Assembly: GCA_963812795.1 (NCBI GenBank)
Contig: CAWEWG010000014.1
Coordinates: 124,001-188,000, forward strand
Length of the DNA: 64,000 nucleotides
From: Hyphomicrobium_A sp963812795
Lineage (GTDB): Bacteria; Pseudomonadota; Alphaproteobacteria; Rhizobiales; Hyphomicrobiaceae
Direction: 5' to 3'
How positions within the stretch are numbered: the first letter of the stretch is position 1; each line of letters starts with the position of its first letter. A model generated the notes under the pieces. That model saw only the letters and a list, made by a program, of their open reading frames with translations. It searched no databases and was not told the DNA's origin. Position numbers and translations under genes: made by a program. Below are positions 8,706-20,629 of this stretch, piece by piece.

Positions 8706-10202
8706 ATGCGAGACGAGAACGGACGAAAGACGGGCTTGAGCGGCATATCGGTACTGCGCCCCGCGCTGCTCGGAGTGCTGGCGCTGCTGGCCGCCGCGTC
8801 CGCATCCCCCGCCTTCGCGCAGCGCCCCGACGACAGCTACAAGGGGCCCGCCACTGGCGGCGGCCTCGATTCGCAGATGCGCGAGTTCGAGCCGGCGCCG
8901 CCTCCGCCCGCAGGCGGTGGGGGTGGTGGTGGCAGCGGCTTGCGCGGCGGCACGACGGCAGGCGGCGGTCTTCAGGGCCGGCAGACGCAGGGCACCATCG
9001 CGCCGATCCCGATCGCCATTCCGTTCTTCCTCGGGCCCGACCCGAAGCTCGCCGCCGACATCGCCGATGTGGTGCAGGCCGACCTCGGCAACTCCGGTCT
9101 CTTCGAGCCGCTCGACCGCGGCTCGTTCCTCGAGCAGGTGCGCGACGTCAACGCCTCACCGCGCTTTCCCGATTGGCGCTCCATTCGCGCTGACGCGCTC
9201 GTTATCGGCGATGTCGAGCGCGGCGCCGATGGTCGCATCGTCGCGCAGTTCCGCCTGTGGGATGTCGCCTCGGGCCGTCAGCTCGCCGGTCAGCGTTTCG
9301 CGACCAGCGCGCAGAACTGGCGCCGCGTCGGTCACATCATCGCCGACCAGGTTTACAAGCAGCTCACTGGCGAATCCGGCTACTTCGATACGCGCGTCGT
9401 CTTCATCGACGAGACCGGTCCAAAGGATCGCCGCGTCAAGCGGCTCGCCATCATGGACCAGGACGGCTTCAACGTGCGTCTGCTCTCGAAGGGGCAGGAG
9501 CTCGTGTTGACGCCGCGCTTCAGTCCGACCAATCAAGAAATTACTTTCATGTCGTACACCGGCGATCAGCCGCGCGTGTTCCTCATGAACCTCGAGACGG
9601 GACAGCGCGAGATCGTCGGTGATTTTCCGGGGATGACGTTCGCGCCGCGCTTTTCACCTGACGGGCAGCGCGTCATCATGAGCCTGCAGGCGGGCGGCAA
9701 CTCGTCGATCTACGAGATGGATCTGCGCTCGAAGCAGAAGCGCCAGCTCACGCCCGGCGCGTCGATCGACACCAGCCCGAGCTACTCGCCCGACGGACGG
9801 CAGATCGTGTTCGAAAGCGACCGCGACGGGAATCAGGAAATCTACGTGATGAACTCGGACGGCTCGAACCCGCATCGCGTCAGTGGCGGCGAGGGGCGCT
9901 ATTCGACGCCCGTCTGGTCGCCGCGCGGCGACTACATCGCCTTTACCAAGCAACTCGGCGGCCGCTTCCTCATCGGTGTCATGCGCCCCGACGGCTCGGG
10001 CGAGCGCGTCCTCACCGAGGGCTACCACAACGAGGGTCCGACCTGGGCCCCCAATGGTCGCGTCCTGATGTTCTTCCGGGAATCGCAAGGCGAGACCGGC
10101 GGGGCGCGAATCTATTCGGTCGATCTAACGGGCTACAACGAGCGGACGATCCGTACTCCATCCTTTGCGTCGGACCCTGCGTGGTCGCCGCTCCTGAATT
10201 GA
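8706..10202 (+). CDS. tolB: Tol-Pal beta-propeller protein TolB
   Basis: Periplasmic protein of 498 residues with a signal peptide (VLALLAAASASPAFA), the N-terminal TolB domain (PIPIAIPFFLGPDP onward) and a C-terminal propeller of PD40/WD40-like repeats (FSPDGQRVIM, YSPDGRQIVFESDRDG, WSPRGDYIAF). It is longer than usual because a Pro/Gly-rich linker (about residues 60-105, with runs of Gly) is inserted between signal peptide and domain. The ATG at 8706 is chosen because 8649 would overlap tolA. Confidence 0.93.
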   Translation: MRDENGRKTGLSGISVLRPALLGVLALLAAASASPAFAQRPDDSYKGPATGGGLDSQMREFEPAPPPPAGGGGGGGSGLRGGTTAGGGLQGRQTQGTIAPIPIAIPFFLGPDPKLAADIADVVQADLGNSGLFEPLDRGSFLEQVRDVNASPRFPDWRSIRADALVIGDVERGADGRIVAQFRLWDVASGRQLAGQRFATSAQNWRRVGHIIADQVYKQLTGESGYFDTRVVFIDETGPKDRRVKRLAIMDQDGFNVRLLSKGQELVLTPRFSPTNQEITFMSYTGDQPRVFLMNLETGQREIVGDFPGMTFAPRFSPDGQRVIMSLQAGGNSSIYEMDLRSKQKRQLTPGASIDTSPSYSPDGRQIVFESDRDGNQEIYVMNSDGSNPHRVSGGEGRYSTPVWSPRGDYIAFTKQLGGRFLIGVMRPDGSGERVLTEGYHNEGPTWAPNGRVLMFFRESQGETGGARIYSVDLTGYNERTIRTPSFASDPAWSPLLN

Positions 10203-10210
10203 TACGGCGC

Positions 10211-10225
10211 TTAACCTGGAATTAA
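10211..10225. promoter_or_regulatory. Candidate CtrA box upstream of lipoproteins and pal
   Basis: TTAA at 10211-10214 and TTAA at 10222-10225 are separated by exactly 7 nt, the TTAA-N7-TTAA consensus of the alphaproteobacterial cell-cycle regulator CtrA. It starts 9 nt after the tolB stop and about 250 nt before the first small lipoprotein gene. The 10226-10475 remainder holds no gene I can support. Confidence 0.45.
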
Positions 10226-10475
10226 GGACTTTAGGCGCTCTATGATGCACAGGCGCCTTGGGGTCGGACGGGCGATTTTGGGGCGTAGATTTAACCTTTT
10301 CCGGCGAATCGTGACGGTACGTGCTACCTGTTGGGTATGGGCAATAACGGCGTTGCATTTTCGCATCTACGGGCTTGGAAAACTGAGGGATAAGTGCCTC
10401 TGTTCTTGATCAAGACGAGCCGCGCCGGTACCCCAATATGTGGCTAGTGCCGATGAAGCATCAGGAGATGAGACC

Positions 10476-10610
10476 ATGCAGGGTTTTAAGGGGCTGATCG
10501 TTTTGTCAGCAGTGGTTGCGGCCGTTGCGCTGAGCGCGTGCCGTCGTGAAGAACCGGCGCCGTTGAAGCTGGGTGCTGATATGCCTGCCGCCACGCAGTC
10601 CGCTCGCTAG
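10476..10610 (+). CDS. Small lipoprotein, copy 1 of three
   Basis: 44 codons with AGGAG 8 nt before the ATG. A hydrophobic signal ends in the lipobox LSAC (Cys at residue 22), so the mature part would be a 23-residue lipopeptide beginning CRREEPAPLKLGAD. It shares the block ACRREEPAPLKLGAD and the C-terminal Ala-Arg with the next two genes. Purifying selection is suggested because the three peptides are near-identical there while codons differ. Function unknown; position between tolB and pal suggests the outer membrane or Tol-Pal complex. Confidence 0.8.
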   Translation: MQGFKGLIVLSAVVAAVALSACRREEPAPLKLGADMPAATQSAR

Positions 10611-10649
10611 AGCAGGCGGCAAGGCCAGGACAACATAGGAGAAAATGCT

Positions 10650-10769
10650 ATGAAGAGTGCAATCGTGCTCGCCGTCGTCGTCGCTGCTGTTGCTCTGGGC
10701 GCTTGCCGTCGTGAAGAGCCTGCTCCGCTGAAGCTCGGCGCTGATATGACCACGGAAGTTGCTCGCTAA
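10650..10769 (+). CDS. Small lipoprotein, copy 2 of three
   Basis: 39 codons, AGGAG 8 nt before the ATG, lipobox LGAC with Cys at residue 19 and the conserved mature block CRREEPAPLKLGAD, ending VAR. It starts 39 nt after copy 1. Its leader sequence (ACAAC, then AGGAG) resembles that of copy 3, so the unit of duplication included the ribosome site. Confidence 0.8.
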   Translation: MKSAIVLAVVVAAVALGACRREEPAPLKLGADMTTEVAR

Positions 10770-10814
10770 GCTTTTGCTTACGGGCTTAGGACAACCTTTT
10801 AGGAGATGATGAAG

Positions 10815-10940
10815 ATGAAGGGGGCCATCCTTATCGCGGCCGTTGCCGCTGCTGTCGCTCTCGGCGCTTGCCGCCGCGAGGAGCCAGCTCCGTTGAAGCT
10901 CGGCGCCGATCTTCCGGTGTCAACTCAGCCGGCTCGGTAA
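10815..10940 (+). CDS. Small lipoprotein, copy 3 of three
   Basis: 41 codons from the ATG at 10815; an ATG-ATG at 10806 is an alternative, but 10815 keeps the 9-nt spacing from AGGAG seen in the other copies. Lipobox LGAC, mature part CRREEPAPLKLGAD followed by a variable tail ending PAR. It is closed by a strong terminator at 10989-11039, so the three genes form a unit separate from pal. Confidence 0.8.
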   Translation: MKGAILIAAVAAAVALGACRREEPAPLKLGADLPVSTQPAR

Positions 10941-10988
10941 GTCGCCGAAAGGTGTCTTATCCTCAGTTTCGGCTGAGGAGACCGAAAT

Positions 10989-11039
10989 TCAAGACCGAGG
11001 TAAGCGCTGCAGGGCGTTCACCTCGGTCTTGATTTTTTT
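10989..11039 (+). terminator. Terminator after the small-lipoprotein cluster
   Basis: 13-bp perfect stem (10989-11001 with 11020-11032), 18-nt loop, then seven T at 11033-11039. A second small hairpin (10961-10966 with 10973-10978) precedes it. From here to pal (11040-11299) I see nothing but a likely promoter region. Confidence 0.92.
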
Positions 11040-11299
11040 GGGGCAGGTTGCCCACGATTGTTGCACTGCGCCCCCATCGCAGCACATGCGCCACACGCCG
11101 GGTCCATTGGTCGCCGCGCGCAACATCTTCCCACCGGTTAATACTTGCGCCTCGGTGCCTCGGGCGGCGAATCGGGGGAATGTGCCCGCTTGATGGGAGT
11201 GACGGCCATATTTTCGTACGAGCGGTCAGGTAACTCCAATGCAATGTGGAACTGTCACCGCGCTCCGAGGTTGAGTGAAGCGTGACGAAAGGGATGTTC

Positions 11300-11809
11300 A
11301 TGGCCACGACTACCCGGTTTGCCCGCGCAACGCGCCTATTCGCCGTCCTGCTCGTGGGTGCCCTGGCCGCCGCCTGCGCCAACAACGAGAACGCGCCGAG
11401 TTCGCAGCTCACCGGCCGCGACGGCTCGGTGACCCCGGGTTCGCACCGCGATTTCAGCGTCAACGTCGGCGACATCGTCTACTTCACGACCGACGCCACT
11501 GACCTGACGCCGGAGGCCACCACCATTCTGCAGAAGCAGTCGCAGTGGCTGCAGCAGTATCCGCAGTACACCATCACCATCGAGGGTCACGCCGACGAGC
11601 GTGGCACGCGCGAGTACAACATCGCCCTCGGCGCCCGCCGTGCCACCACGGTGCGTAACTTCCTCGCCCAGAACGGCATCAACGGCTCGCGCATCCGCAC
11701 CATCTCCTACGGCAAGGAGCGCCCGGTCGCCGTTTGCAACGACATTTCCTGCTGGTCGCAGAACCGGCGCGCCCAGACGGTGCTTAACTCGCGAACCGCC
11801 GGCAACTAG
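11300..11809 (+). CDS. pal: Peptidoglycan-associated lipoprotein Pal
   Basis: Outer-membrane lipoprotein that binds peptidoglycan and TolB. The 169-residue product has lipobox LAAAC (Cys 26) and an OmpA-like C-terminal domain starting near DIVYFTTD, with the peptidoglycan-binding signature GHADERGTREYNIALGARRA. The ATG at 11300 has AAAGGG 6 nt upstream; in-frame GTG 11282 and ATG 11294 are alternatives. It has its own terminator. Confidence 0.96.
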   Translation: MATTTRFARATRLFAVLLVGALAAACANNENAPSSQLTGRDGSVTPGSHRDFSVNVGDIVYFTTDATDLTPEATTILQKQSQWLQQYPQYTITIEGHADERGTREYNIALGARRATTVRNFLAQNGINGSRIRTISYGKERPVAVCNDISCWSQNRRAQTVLNSRTAGN

Positions 11810-11842
11810 CCCGCGCACTCCCGTCTCGTCCGACATTTGCAG

Positions 11843-11869
11843 AACCCCGGGGTCGCCCCCGGGGTTTTT
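11843..11869 (+). terminator. Terminator after pal
   Basis: 9-bp stem (11843-11851 with 11858-11866), 6-nt loop and a T-run ending at 11869, 33 nt after the pal stop. Confidence 0.9.
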
Positions 11870-11973
11870 GCTTCTGAAGTGGCCAGCTCCGCTGTCGTCC
11901 TCGGACCCGTCCCTCGGCTTGCTCCAATGTTCGTTAAGCAAACTCGGCGCGCCTAGCTCTTGTTGAGCTCCCG

Positions 11974-12020
11974 GTCCTCGGGGTCATGCTGGAAGCATGC
12001 CTCCGGCATGGCCCGAGGAC
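11974..12020. repeat. Long two-part hairpin between pal and the Pal-like gene
   Basis: Outer stem of 9 bp (11974-11982 with 12012-12020) and inner stem of 8 bp with one wobble (11985-11992 with 12003-12010), separated by a small bulge, loop of 10 nt. No T-run follows. It sits in a 379-nt gap with no gene I can support. Its shape suggests an intergenic palindromic repeat unit, but no second copy is visible in the window. Confidence 0.5.
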
Positions 12021-12188
12021 GCCAATGCGGCCACGCGATAACCAAAGCCAGGCGCGGTGCTGAACGCTGTGGCGCGTGCGCCGCACACTCACAGGCGCGT
12101 CTGCAGCAAAGCCACACGGCAAAGTTTGGCCGCAAACCCTCGTCATTCATGGCAGCGTTTTCAGTCGATTGTTTTCACGAGGATTTGC

Positions 12189-13157
12189 ATGTTTTGGCCT
12201 CTGCGTGGTCCGGGTGTGGCGGGGTGTTGCGCGCTCATCGCGACCGGCGCCTTCGCTCTTTATTTCGCTGGTGATCTCGCGCCCATCGCCAATGCCGAGC
12301 CCTCGACTTACGCGGCTGCGGAGTCAGTTTACGGCACGGAGGAGCGCGCCGAAGAGCTCTATCTCGACGGCGTCGAGAAGCTCGCGGCGGGCCATCGCGA
12401 TTTTGCGCGCCAGACGTTCGAGCAACTCATCGCCCGCTATCCGACGGCGAGTGTCGCTGAAGACGCGCGTCGCCAGCTTGGCGAGCTCTATCGCTACGAT
12501 GCGTCGGACGCCGCCGCCGGCGATGCGCGGCCGGCGCTCGCCATCGCGCCGCCTGCCACGACCGGCTCGATTCCCGCGCCGACGCTCTCCGACATCGGCG
12601 TCGCGACGCCCGACTTGCGGCCGGCGCGCGGCCCATCGTGGGATCAGGAGCTGCGCCGCAACGTCTCCATCCAATCGAAGCTGCGCATCGATGCCGGCGA
12701 CCGCGTCTTCTTCGCCACCGGCAGCGCCGAGCTCGGCAGCCGCGCGCGGTCTGCCCTCGCCGCGCAGGCCAAATGGCTGATGCGCTGGCACGAGTTCGAA
12801 GCGGCCATCGAAGGCCATGCCGACGAGCCCGGCAGCGAGCAAGAGAACATCGTCCTCTCGGAGCAGCGGGCCGAGGCCGTTCGCGACCGCCTCATCCAGG
12901 AAGGCGTCGAGCCGAGCCGTATTGCCGTCGTTCCGCTCGGCCGCTCGATTCCCATCGCCACGTGCGCCGATGCAGACTGTCGCGCGCAGAACCGCCGCGC
13001 CGTCACCTTGGTGTTTGCCACCGGCACGCGCGAGCGCCTGGGCCTAGTGGGCAGCCGCGCGCCGCGCGCCGCCGAGGCGGCCCTGCAGGTGCCGCCTGCG
13101 GCATTTGTGCCGGCGAAGACGGTTGAAGTCTCCGGCCCCGGGGGCGTGTCGCGTTGA
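12189..13157 (+). CDS. Pal/CpoB-like hybrid envelope protein
   Basis: 322 residues from the ATG at 12189 (CGAGGA upstream). A signal peptide ends near ANA. Residues about 45-100 form a helical repeat like the CpoB/YbgF TPR (ELYLDGVEKLAAGHRDFARQ, LIARYPTASVAEDARRQLGE). After a Pro/Ala linker, residues about 165-280 are an OmpA-like peptidoglycan-binding domain (FFATGSAELG, EGHADEPGSEQENIVLSEQR). The D and R used by Pal to grip diaminopimelate are kept. The Ala/Pro-rich tail is unique. No convincing lipobox, so probably soluble periplasmic. It lies between pal and cpoB. Confidence 0.8.
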   Translation: MFWPLRGPGVAGCCALIATGAFALYFAGDLAPIANAEPSTYAAAESVYGTEERAEELYLDGVEKLAAGHRDFARQTFEQLIARYPTASVAEDARRQLGELYRYDASDAAAGDARPALAIAPPATTGSIPAPTLSDIGVATPDLRPARGPSWDQELRRNVSIQSKLRIDAGDRVFFATGSAELGSRARSALAAQAKWLMRWHEFEAAIEGHADEPGSEQENIVLSEQRAEAVRDRLIQEGVEPSRIAVVPLGRSIPIATCADADCRAQNRRAVTLVFATGTRERLGLVGSRAPRAAEAALQVPPAAFVPAKTVEVSGPGGVSR

Positions 13158-13311
13158 CAAGAGGTGCCCGAGATGTTGGCTAGGGTGCCGATACGACGTA
13201 GTTGCCGCGGTCGCCGGGTGCGCCGAGGTCGGGGCGCATTCGCAGCGTGCCACACGCCGTTCGCACTGCATCGTGTAAAAGACAGACCGGCTTCACAGCT
13301 CAGGTAGTCCA

Positions 13312-14409
13312 TTGCTCAAGTATCGCTCCCCTCTTTCGATCATCAGCGGCGCCTGCCTGGCGGGCGTGTTCGCTGCGACGGCGGTCGCCGCCGAGCCCGT
13401 GCGGCTGGCGCAGGCCGACCCGCCGCAGGCGCAGCCGAAGACGAAGGCTCCGCCGGCCGTGGGGGCACCCGATTCCGGTTTGAAGCAGCGCATCGACCAA
13501 CTCGAGGAGCAACTTGTCGACATGCAGGTCGTGGTCGGCACGCTCGAGTCTCTGGCGCGCGGTGGTGGTGCCGCCGCCCCCGCCGGTGGTGGTGCCAGCT
13601 ACGGGGGCGGCGCCGACAGCGTGCGCATCGATGGCCTCGAAACCCAATTGCGCGCCCTCTCCGCGCAGATCCAGCAATTGACCGACCAGGTGCGTGCCCT
13701 CGGCGGCCAGCCGCGTCGTTCCGATGCCGGCAGTGCGCCGGCTGCGCCGCTGCCCGGGTTGCCTGCATCCGATACCGCCGATGCCGGACCCGGCTCGGGC
13801 GGCGGTCCCGCTGCCGACGCGGGGCGTTTCGGCTCGACAACGGTTACCGCCGGCAGCGGTGGCGATGCGATCGGCGGTCTCATCGAAACCGCTCCGCCGG
13901 CTGCGGGCGCCCCCGCCGATGCGCCTGCCGGTGATGTCAACGCTGCCCCTGGCGCGAGCCCGGAAATGGCGGCGCTGCCGCCTGCCTTTGGCGCCGCCAC
14001 TGCACCCAACGCCGCCGACGCCGGCAATGCCAAGCAGCTCTACGAGACTGCCTACGGCTACCTGATGCAGCGCGACTACGGCGCGGCGCAGGGAGCATTC
14101 GAGGATTTCCTGGCGCGCTATCCGCAGGATTCGCTTGCCGGCAACGCCCAGTATTGGCTCGGCGAAGCTCACTTCGTGCGCGGCGAGTACAAGGCCGCCG
14201 CCAGCTCCTTCCTCAAGGGCTATCAGAATTACGCGGGCAACGCGCGCGCCGCCGACAGCCTGCTGAAGCTCGCCATGTCGCTCGATCGGCTGGGCCAGAA
14301 GGACGCCGCCTGCTCGTCTTTCGGCGAGCTGTCGACGCGCTTCCCCAATGCCCCCGAGAACGTGAAAATGCGCGCCAAGTCGGAGCGCCAGAGAATTGGC
14401 TGCACCTGA
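13312..14409 (+). CDS. cpoB: Cell-division coordinator CpoB (YbgF)
   Basis: Periplasmic Tol-associated protein of 365 residues that links Tol-Pal to septal peptidoglycan synthesis in E. coli. Order: signal peptide (1-27), coiled coil around 54-85, Gly/Ala-rich spacer, second coiled coil around 107-130, a long low-complexity Ala/Gly/Pro linker, then TPR repeats at 239-365 (LYETAYGYLMQRDYGAAQGA, YWLGEAHFVRGEYKAAASSF). The start is TTG at 13312. The 3' end overlaps tilS by 14 nt. Confidence 0.93.
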   Translation: MLKYRSPLSIISGACLAGVFAATAVAAEPVRLAQADPPQAQPKTKAPPAVGAPDSGLKQRIDQLEEQLVDMQVVVGTLESLARGGGAAAPAGGGASYGGGADSVRIDGLETQLRALSAQIQQLTDQVRALGGQPRRSDAGSAPAAPLPGLPASDTADAGPGSGGGPAADAGRFGSTTVTAGSGGDAIGGLIETAPPAAGAPADAPAGDVNAAPGASPEMAALPPAFGAATAPNAADAGNAKQLYETAYGYLMQRDYGAAQGAFEDFLARYPQDSLAGNAQYWLGEAHFVRGEYKAAASSFLKGYQNYAGNARAADSLLKLAMSLDRLGQKDAACSSFGELSTRFPNAPENVKMRAKSERQRIGCT

Positions 14410-15751
14410 TCCGAGTTCGACTGCCACGGGCAGTGCGCATCCCGCAGACGCCGCCGAGCCGGTCCGGGACGAAGAGCTCGATGCGCTGTTTGCCCCGCTC
14501 GCTTCCTTCCCCATCGCCGTACTCGCGGTCTCCGGCGGCGCCGATAGCGTCGCGCTGATGCACCTTGCGTCACGTTGGACGCGGGTCTCGGCGCAGCCGC
14601 CGAAGCTCGTTGTCGCCGCCGTCGACCACGCACTGCGCCAAGCCTCGCGCGCGGAAGCGGAGTGGGTGGCAGGCGAAGCGCGCGCTCTGGGGCTTGAGCA
14701 TGCGATCCTGACGTGGTCGGGCAGCAAGCCGGCGACCGGCATTCAGGACGCCGCGCGTGCGGCCCGCTATCGCCTGCTCGCCGAGTTTGCGCGCAGCTTC
14801 TCCGCGGCGGAGCCGGTGGCCGTCGTCACGGCGCACACCGAGGACGACCAGGCAGAGACGCTGCTCATGCGCCTTGCCCGCGGTAGCGGCCTCGATGGGC
14901 TGACCGCCATGTCCGATCAGCGCGTCCTCGAGGAGGGCGTGGTGCTGCTCCGCCCGCTGCTCGCCGTCTCGGGCGCGCGGCTGCGTGCCACACTCATCGG
15001 CATGCAAAAGACGTGGATCGAGGATCCCAGCAACGATGCCGAACGCTTCGAGCGCGTACGCCTGCGCAAGGGCCGGGCGCTTCTCGCTGGCCTCGGTCTC
15101 GCCAACGACAAGATCGCTCTCAGCGCACGCCGCCTCGAGCGTGCCCGGCAAGCTCTCGACGCCGGCGCCCGCGCTTTGGCGCAGAAAGCGCGCGTTGATC
15201 TCCACGCCGGCGCCTTCGCCAGCTTCGACCATGCCGCCTGGTTGTCCGCGCCGGAGGAATTGCGCCTGCGTCTGCTGGCGCGTCTCGTCGCTTCCTATGG
15301 CGGACAGACCCAGCCCGTGCGCTTGGCCCAACTCGAGGCGCTTGCCGACCGGCTGGCGCATCCCGGCTTCGAAGGCGCGACCCTGGCCGGCGCCGCGGTC
15401 AGCGTGCACGGCTCCGACGTGCGCGTACTGCGTGAGGCAGGGCGGACGGCGCTGCCGACCCTCGTATTGCCAGCCGGCACCTCCGCCGTGTGGGACGGCC
15501 GCTTCCGCGTCCGCGCCGCAATCGAGGCGGGCGCCGACATTGACGTTCGCGCCCTCGGTTCGCCGGCCTTCGCCGAGCTGCGCCAGCAACTCGCCATGCC
15601 GCGCGATCTACCGGCCCGAGCCGCGGCGACACTGCCCGCCTTTTGGCGCGGCGAGGAGTTAATCGTCGTGCCGACGCTGGCGGCGCTCGGCGGCGCATCC
15701 CCCGCTTGGGGGATGGCGCAGCGGCTCTATTCGGCCGAATTCCTCGACTAA
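14396..15751 (+). CDS. tilS: tRNA(Ile)-lysidine synthase TilS
   Basis: ATP-dependent ligase that converts C34 of tRNA-Ile (CAU) to lysidine, normally essential. The 451-residue product has the P-loop SGGADS at 46-51, the HTEDDQAETLLMRLARGSG block and WIEDPSN. The C-terminal domain is present (LPAFWRGEELIVVPTLAALG). The TTG start overlaps the cpoB stop, so the genes are probably cotranscribed. The cpoB-tilS-ftsH order is common in alphaproteobacteria. Confidence 0.95.
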   Translation: MAAPDPSSTATGSAHPADAAEPVRDEELDALFAPLASFPIAVLAVSGGADSVALMHLASRWTRVSAQPPKLVVAAVDHALRQASRAEAEWVAGEARALGLEHAILTWSGSKPATGIQDAARAARYRLLAEFARSFSAAEPVAVVTAHTEDDQAETLLMRLARGSGLDGLTAMSDQRVLEEGVVLLRPLLAVSGARLRATLIGMQKTWIEDPSNDAERFERVRLRKGRALLAGLGLANDKIALSARRLERARQALDAGARALAQKARVDLHAGAFASFDHAAWLSAPEELRLRLLARLVASYGGQTQPVRLAQLEALADRLAHPGFEGATLAGAAVSVHGSDVRVLREAGRTALPTLVLPAGTSAVWDGRFRVRAAIEAGADIDVRALGSPAFAELRQQLAMPRDLPARAAATLPAFWRGEELIVVPTLAALGGASPAWGMAQRLYSAEFLD

Positions 15752-15964
15752 AAGCTGAAAAACGTAGGCCGGCGCTTGTTTTGGCTGCGTCGCTCCGTCG
15801 GTCGCGCCCAGATGGGGCCGGCGTTAAGCTCCTGGGGAGCGGAGGCCGTGTAACTTGGCAATGCGGAGCCTCACTCCTATGTTAACGGCGAGCTTCGAGC
15901 GGCGCCCGGACGGATCCGGGGTGAGGGTCGGCCCGGGCCGTTTTCGTGCTCTACAGGGAACGAA

Positions 15965-17893
<1,929 letters not shown>

Positions 17894-17933
17894 TTGCTCG
17901 CCTCTTTACGGGGCGCGCGCGAATGACGTAGAT

Positions 17934-17961
17934 GCGGCCGCGGGGTGAACCTCGCGGCCGC
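17934..17961 (+). terminator. Probable terminator of ftsH
   Basis: 12-bp GC stem with one G-U pair (17934-17945 with 17950-17961), loop TGAA, followed by the weak T-rich stretch TTCGTTGT. Confidence 0.6.
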
Positions 17962-17981
17962 TTCGTTGTGGGATCCAGTGA

Positions 17982-19068
17982 ATGCAGCGCTTGACGTATG
18001 TGCGGCCCATCGGACTGTTTCCGGCGCCCACCGACGCGGCGGAGGATGCCTGGAGCGGGCTCCCGCTTGCGGGTCAGGCCCTGCGTTTCACGGCCATCGA
18101 AGTTTCCGTGCGTGACGGCGCGCGCGTCAACCGCCGGGTCATCTCGCTGGAGGATGCCATCGAGCGCGACTGGGGTCGCGGGACGCTCGATGCCGCGCAC
18201 GACCTCGAGGCGATCACCGCGCCGCGCGCCCGAACTCGCCGGCCTCACCCTCGACCGGCCGCGCATCATGGGCATCGTCAACGTCACGCCCGACAGCTTC
18301 TCCGACGGCGGCCTGCATGCTTCGACGCAGGCGGCCATCGCGCACGGCCTGCAGCTTGCCGAGGAAGGCGCCGACATCCTCGACATCGGCGGCGAGTCGA
18401 CGCGGCCCGGCGCCGAGTACGTTCCCGCCGAGGAAGAGTTGCGGCGCGTCATCCCCGTCATCGAGGGCCTGCGCGCACGCACCGAGGCACGGATCTCCAT
18501 CGATACGCGCAAGGCCGAGGTGATGCGCCGGGCCGCCGCCGTCGGCGCCGACATCCTCAACGACGTCTCGGCGTTGACGCACGATGCCGATGCACTGCCC
18601 GTCGCCGCGGAGACAGGCTTGCCGGTCATCCTCATGCATGCGCAGGGTGATCCGCGCACGATGAACGACAACCCGCAATATTCCGACGTGGTCCTCGACG
18701 TGTTCGACTACCTCGAGGGCCGCATCGCCGCCTGCGAGGCCGCCGGCATCCCGCGCGCCAAGATCGTCGCGGACCCGGGCATCGGCTTTGGCAAGCACCT
18801 GCACCACAACGTCGCCGTTTTATCGGCATTATCGCTCTATCATGCACTGGGTGTACCGGTCATGCTCGGTGCATCCCGCAAGAAGCTCATCGACCACATC
18901 TCGGATGTGCCAAACCCGCGCGACCGCGTACCGGGGTCCATCGCCGCCGCCCTCGCCGGGGTGGCCCAGGGTATGCAGATCATCCGCGTGCACGACGTCG
19001 CCGCCACCCGGCAGGCGCTCAACGTCTGGCGTGCGGCGCTCTACGGCACGGACAAGGCGCTCGCCTGA
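17982..19068 (+). CDS. folP: Dihydropteroate synthase FolP, frame broken near 18225
   Basis: Folate enzyme condensing 7,8-dihydropterin pyrophosphate with p-aminobenzoate, the sulfonamide target. The catalytic barrel is intact from about 18260: MGIVNVTPDSFSDGG, DIGGESTRPGA, ISIDTRKAEV, DPGIGFGK and LGASRKK. A conserved N-terminal extension from the ATG at 17982 (LTYVRPIGLFPAPTDAAE) is read in another frame. The join lies in the GCGCGCCC stretch at 18221-18232 and corresponds to one extra base. The enzyme is normally essential, so a sequence error is likelier than a pseudogene. Confidence 0.88.
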
Positions 19069-19279
19069 TTTGCCGGGAATTGCCGTGAGGTTTCGGTTTT
19101 TTAGCGGTGCAGGGTGTAACCTGCCCCAACAGGATTTGATGCCGGGACACGAGGCCGCCGCAGTATGTTCCTACGCGGCGTTTACCATACGCAGATGCGG
19201 CAGTCGGCTAGGGTAGGTTATGCAATCTAATTCGCGCAGCGGTAAGCCGAAGCTGCAGAAACGAGCCAAGGGGACCTCC

Positions 19280-20607
<1,328 letters not shown>

Positions 20608-20629
<22 letters not shown>

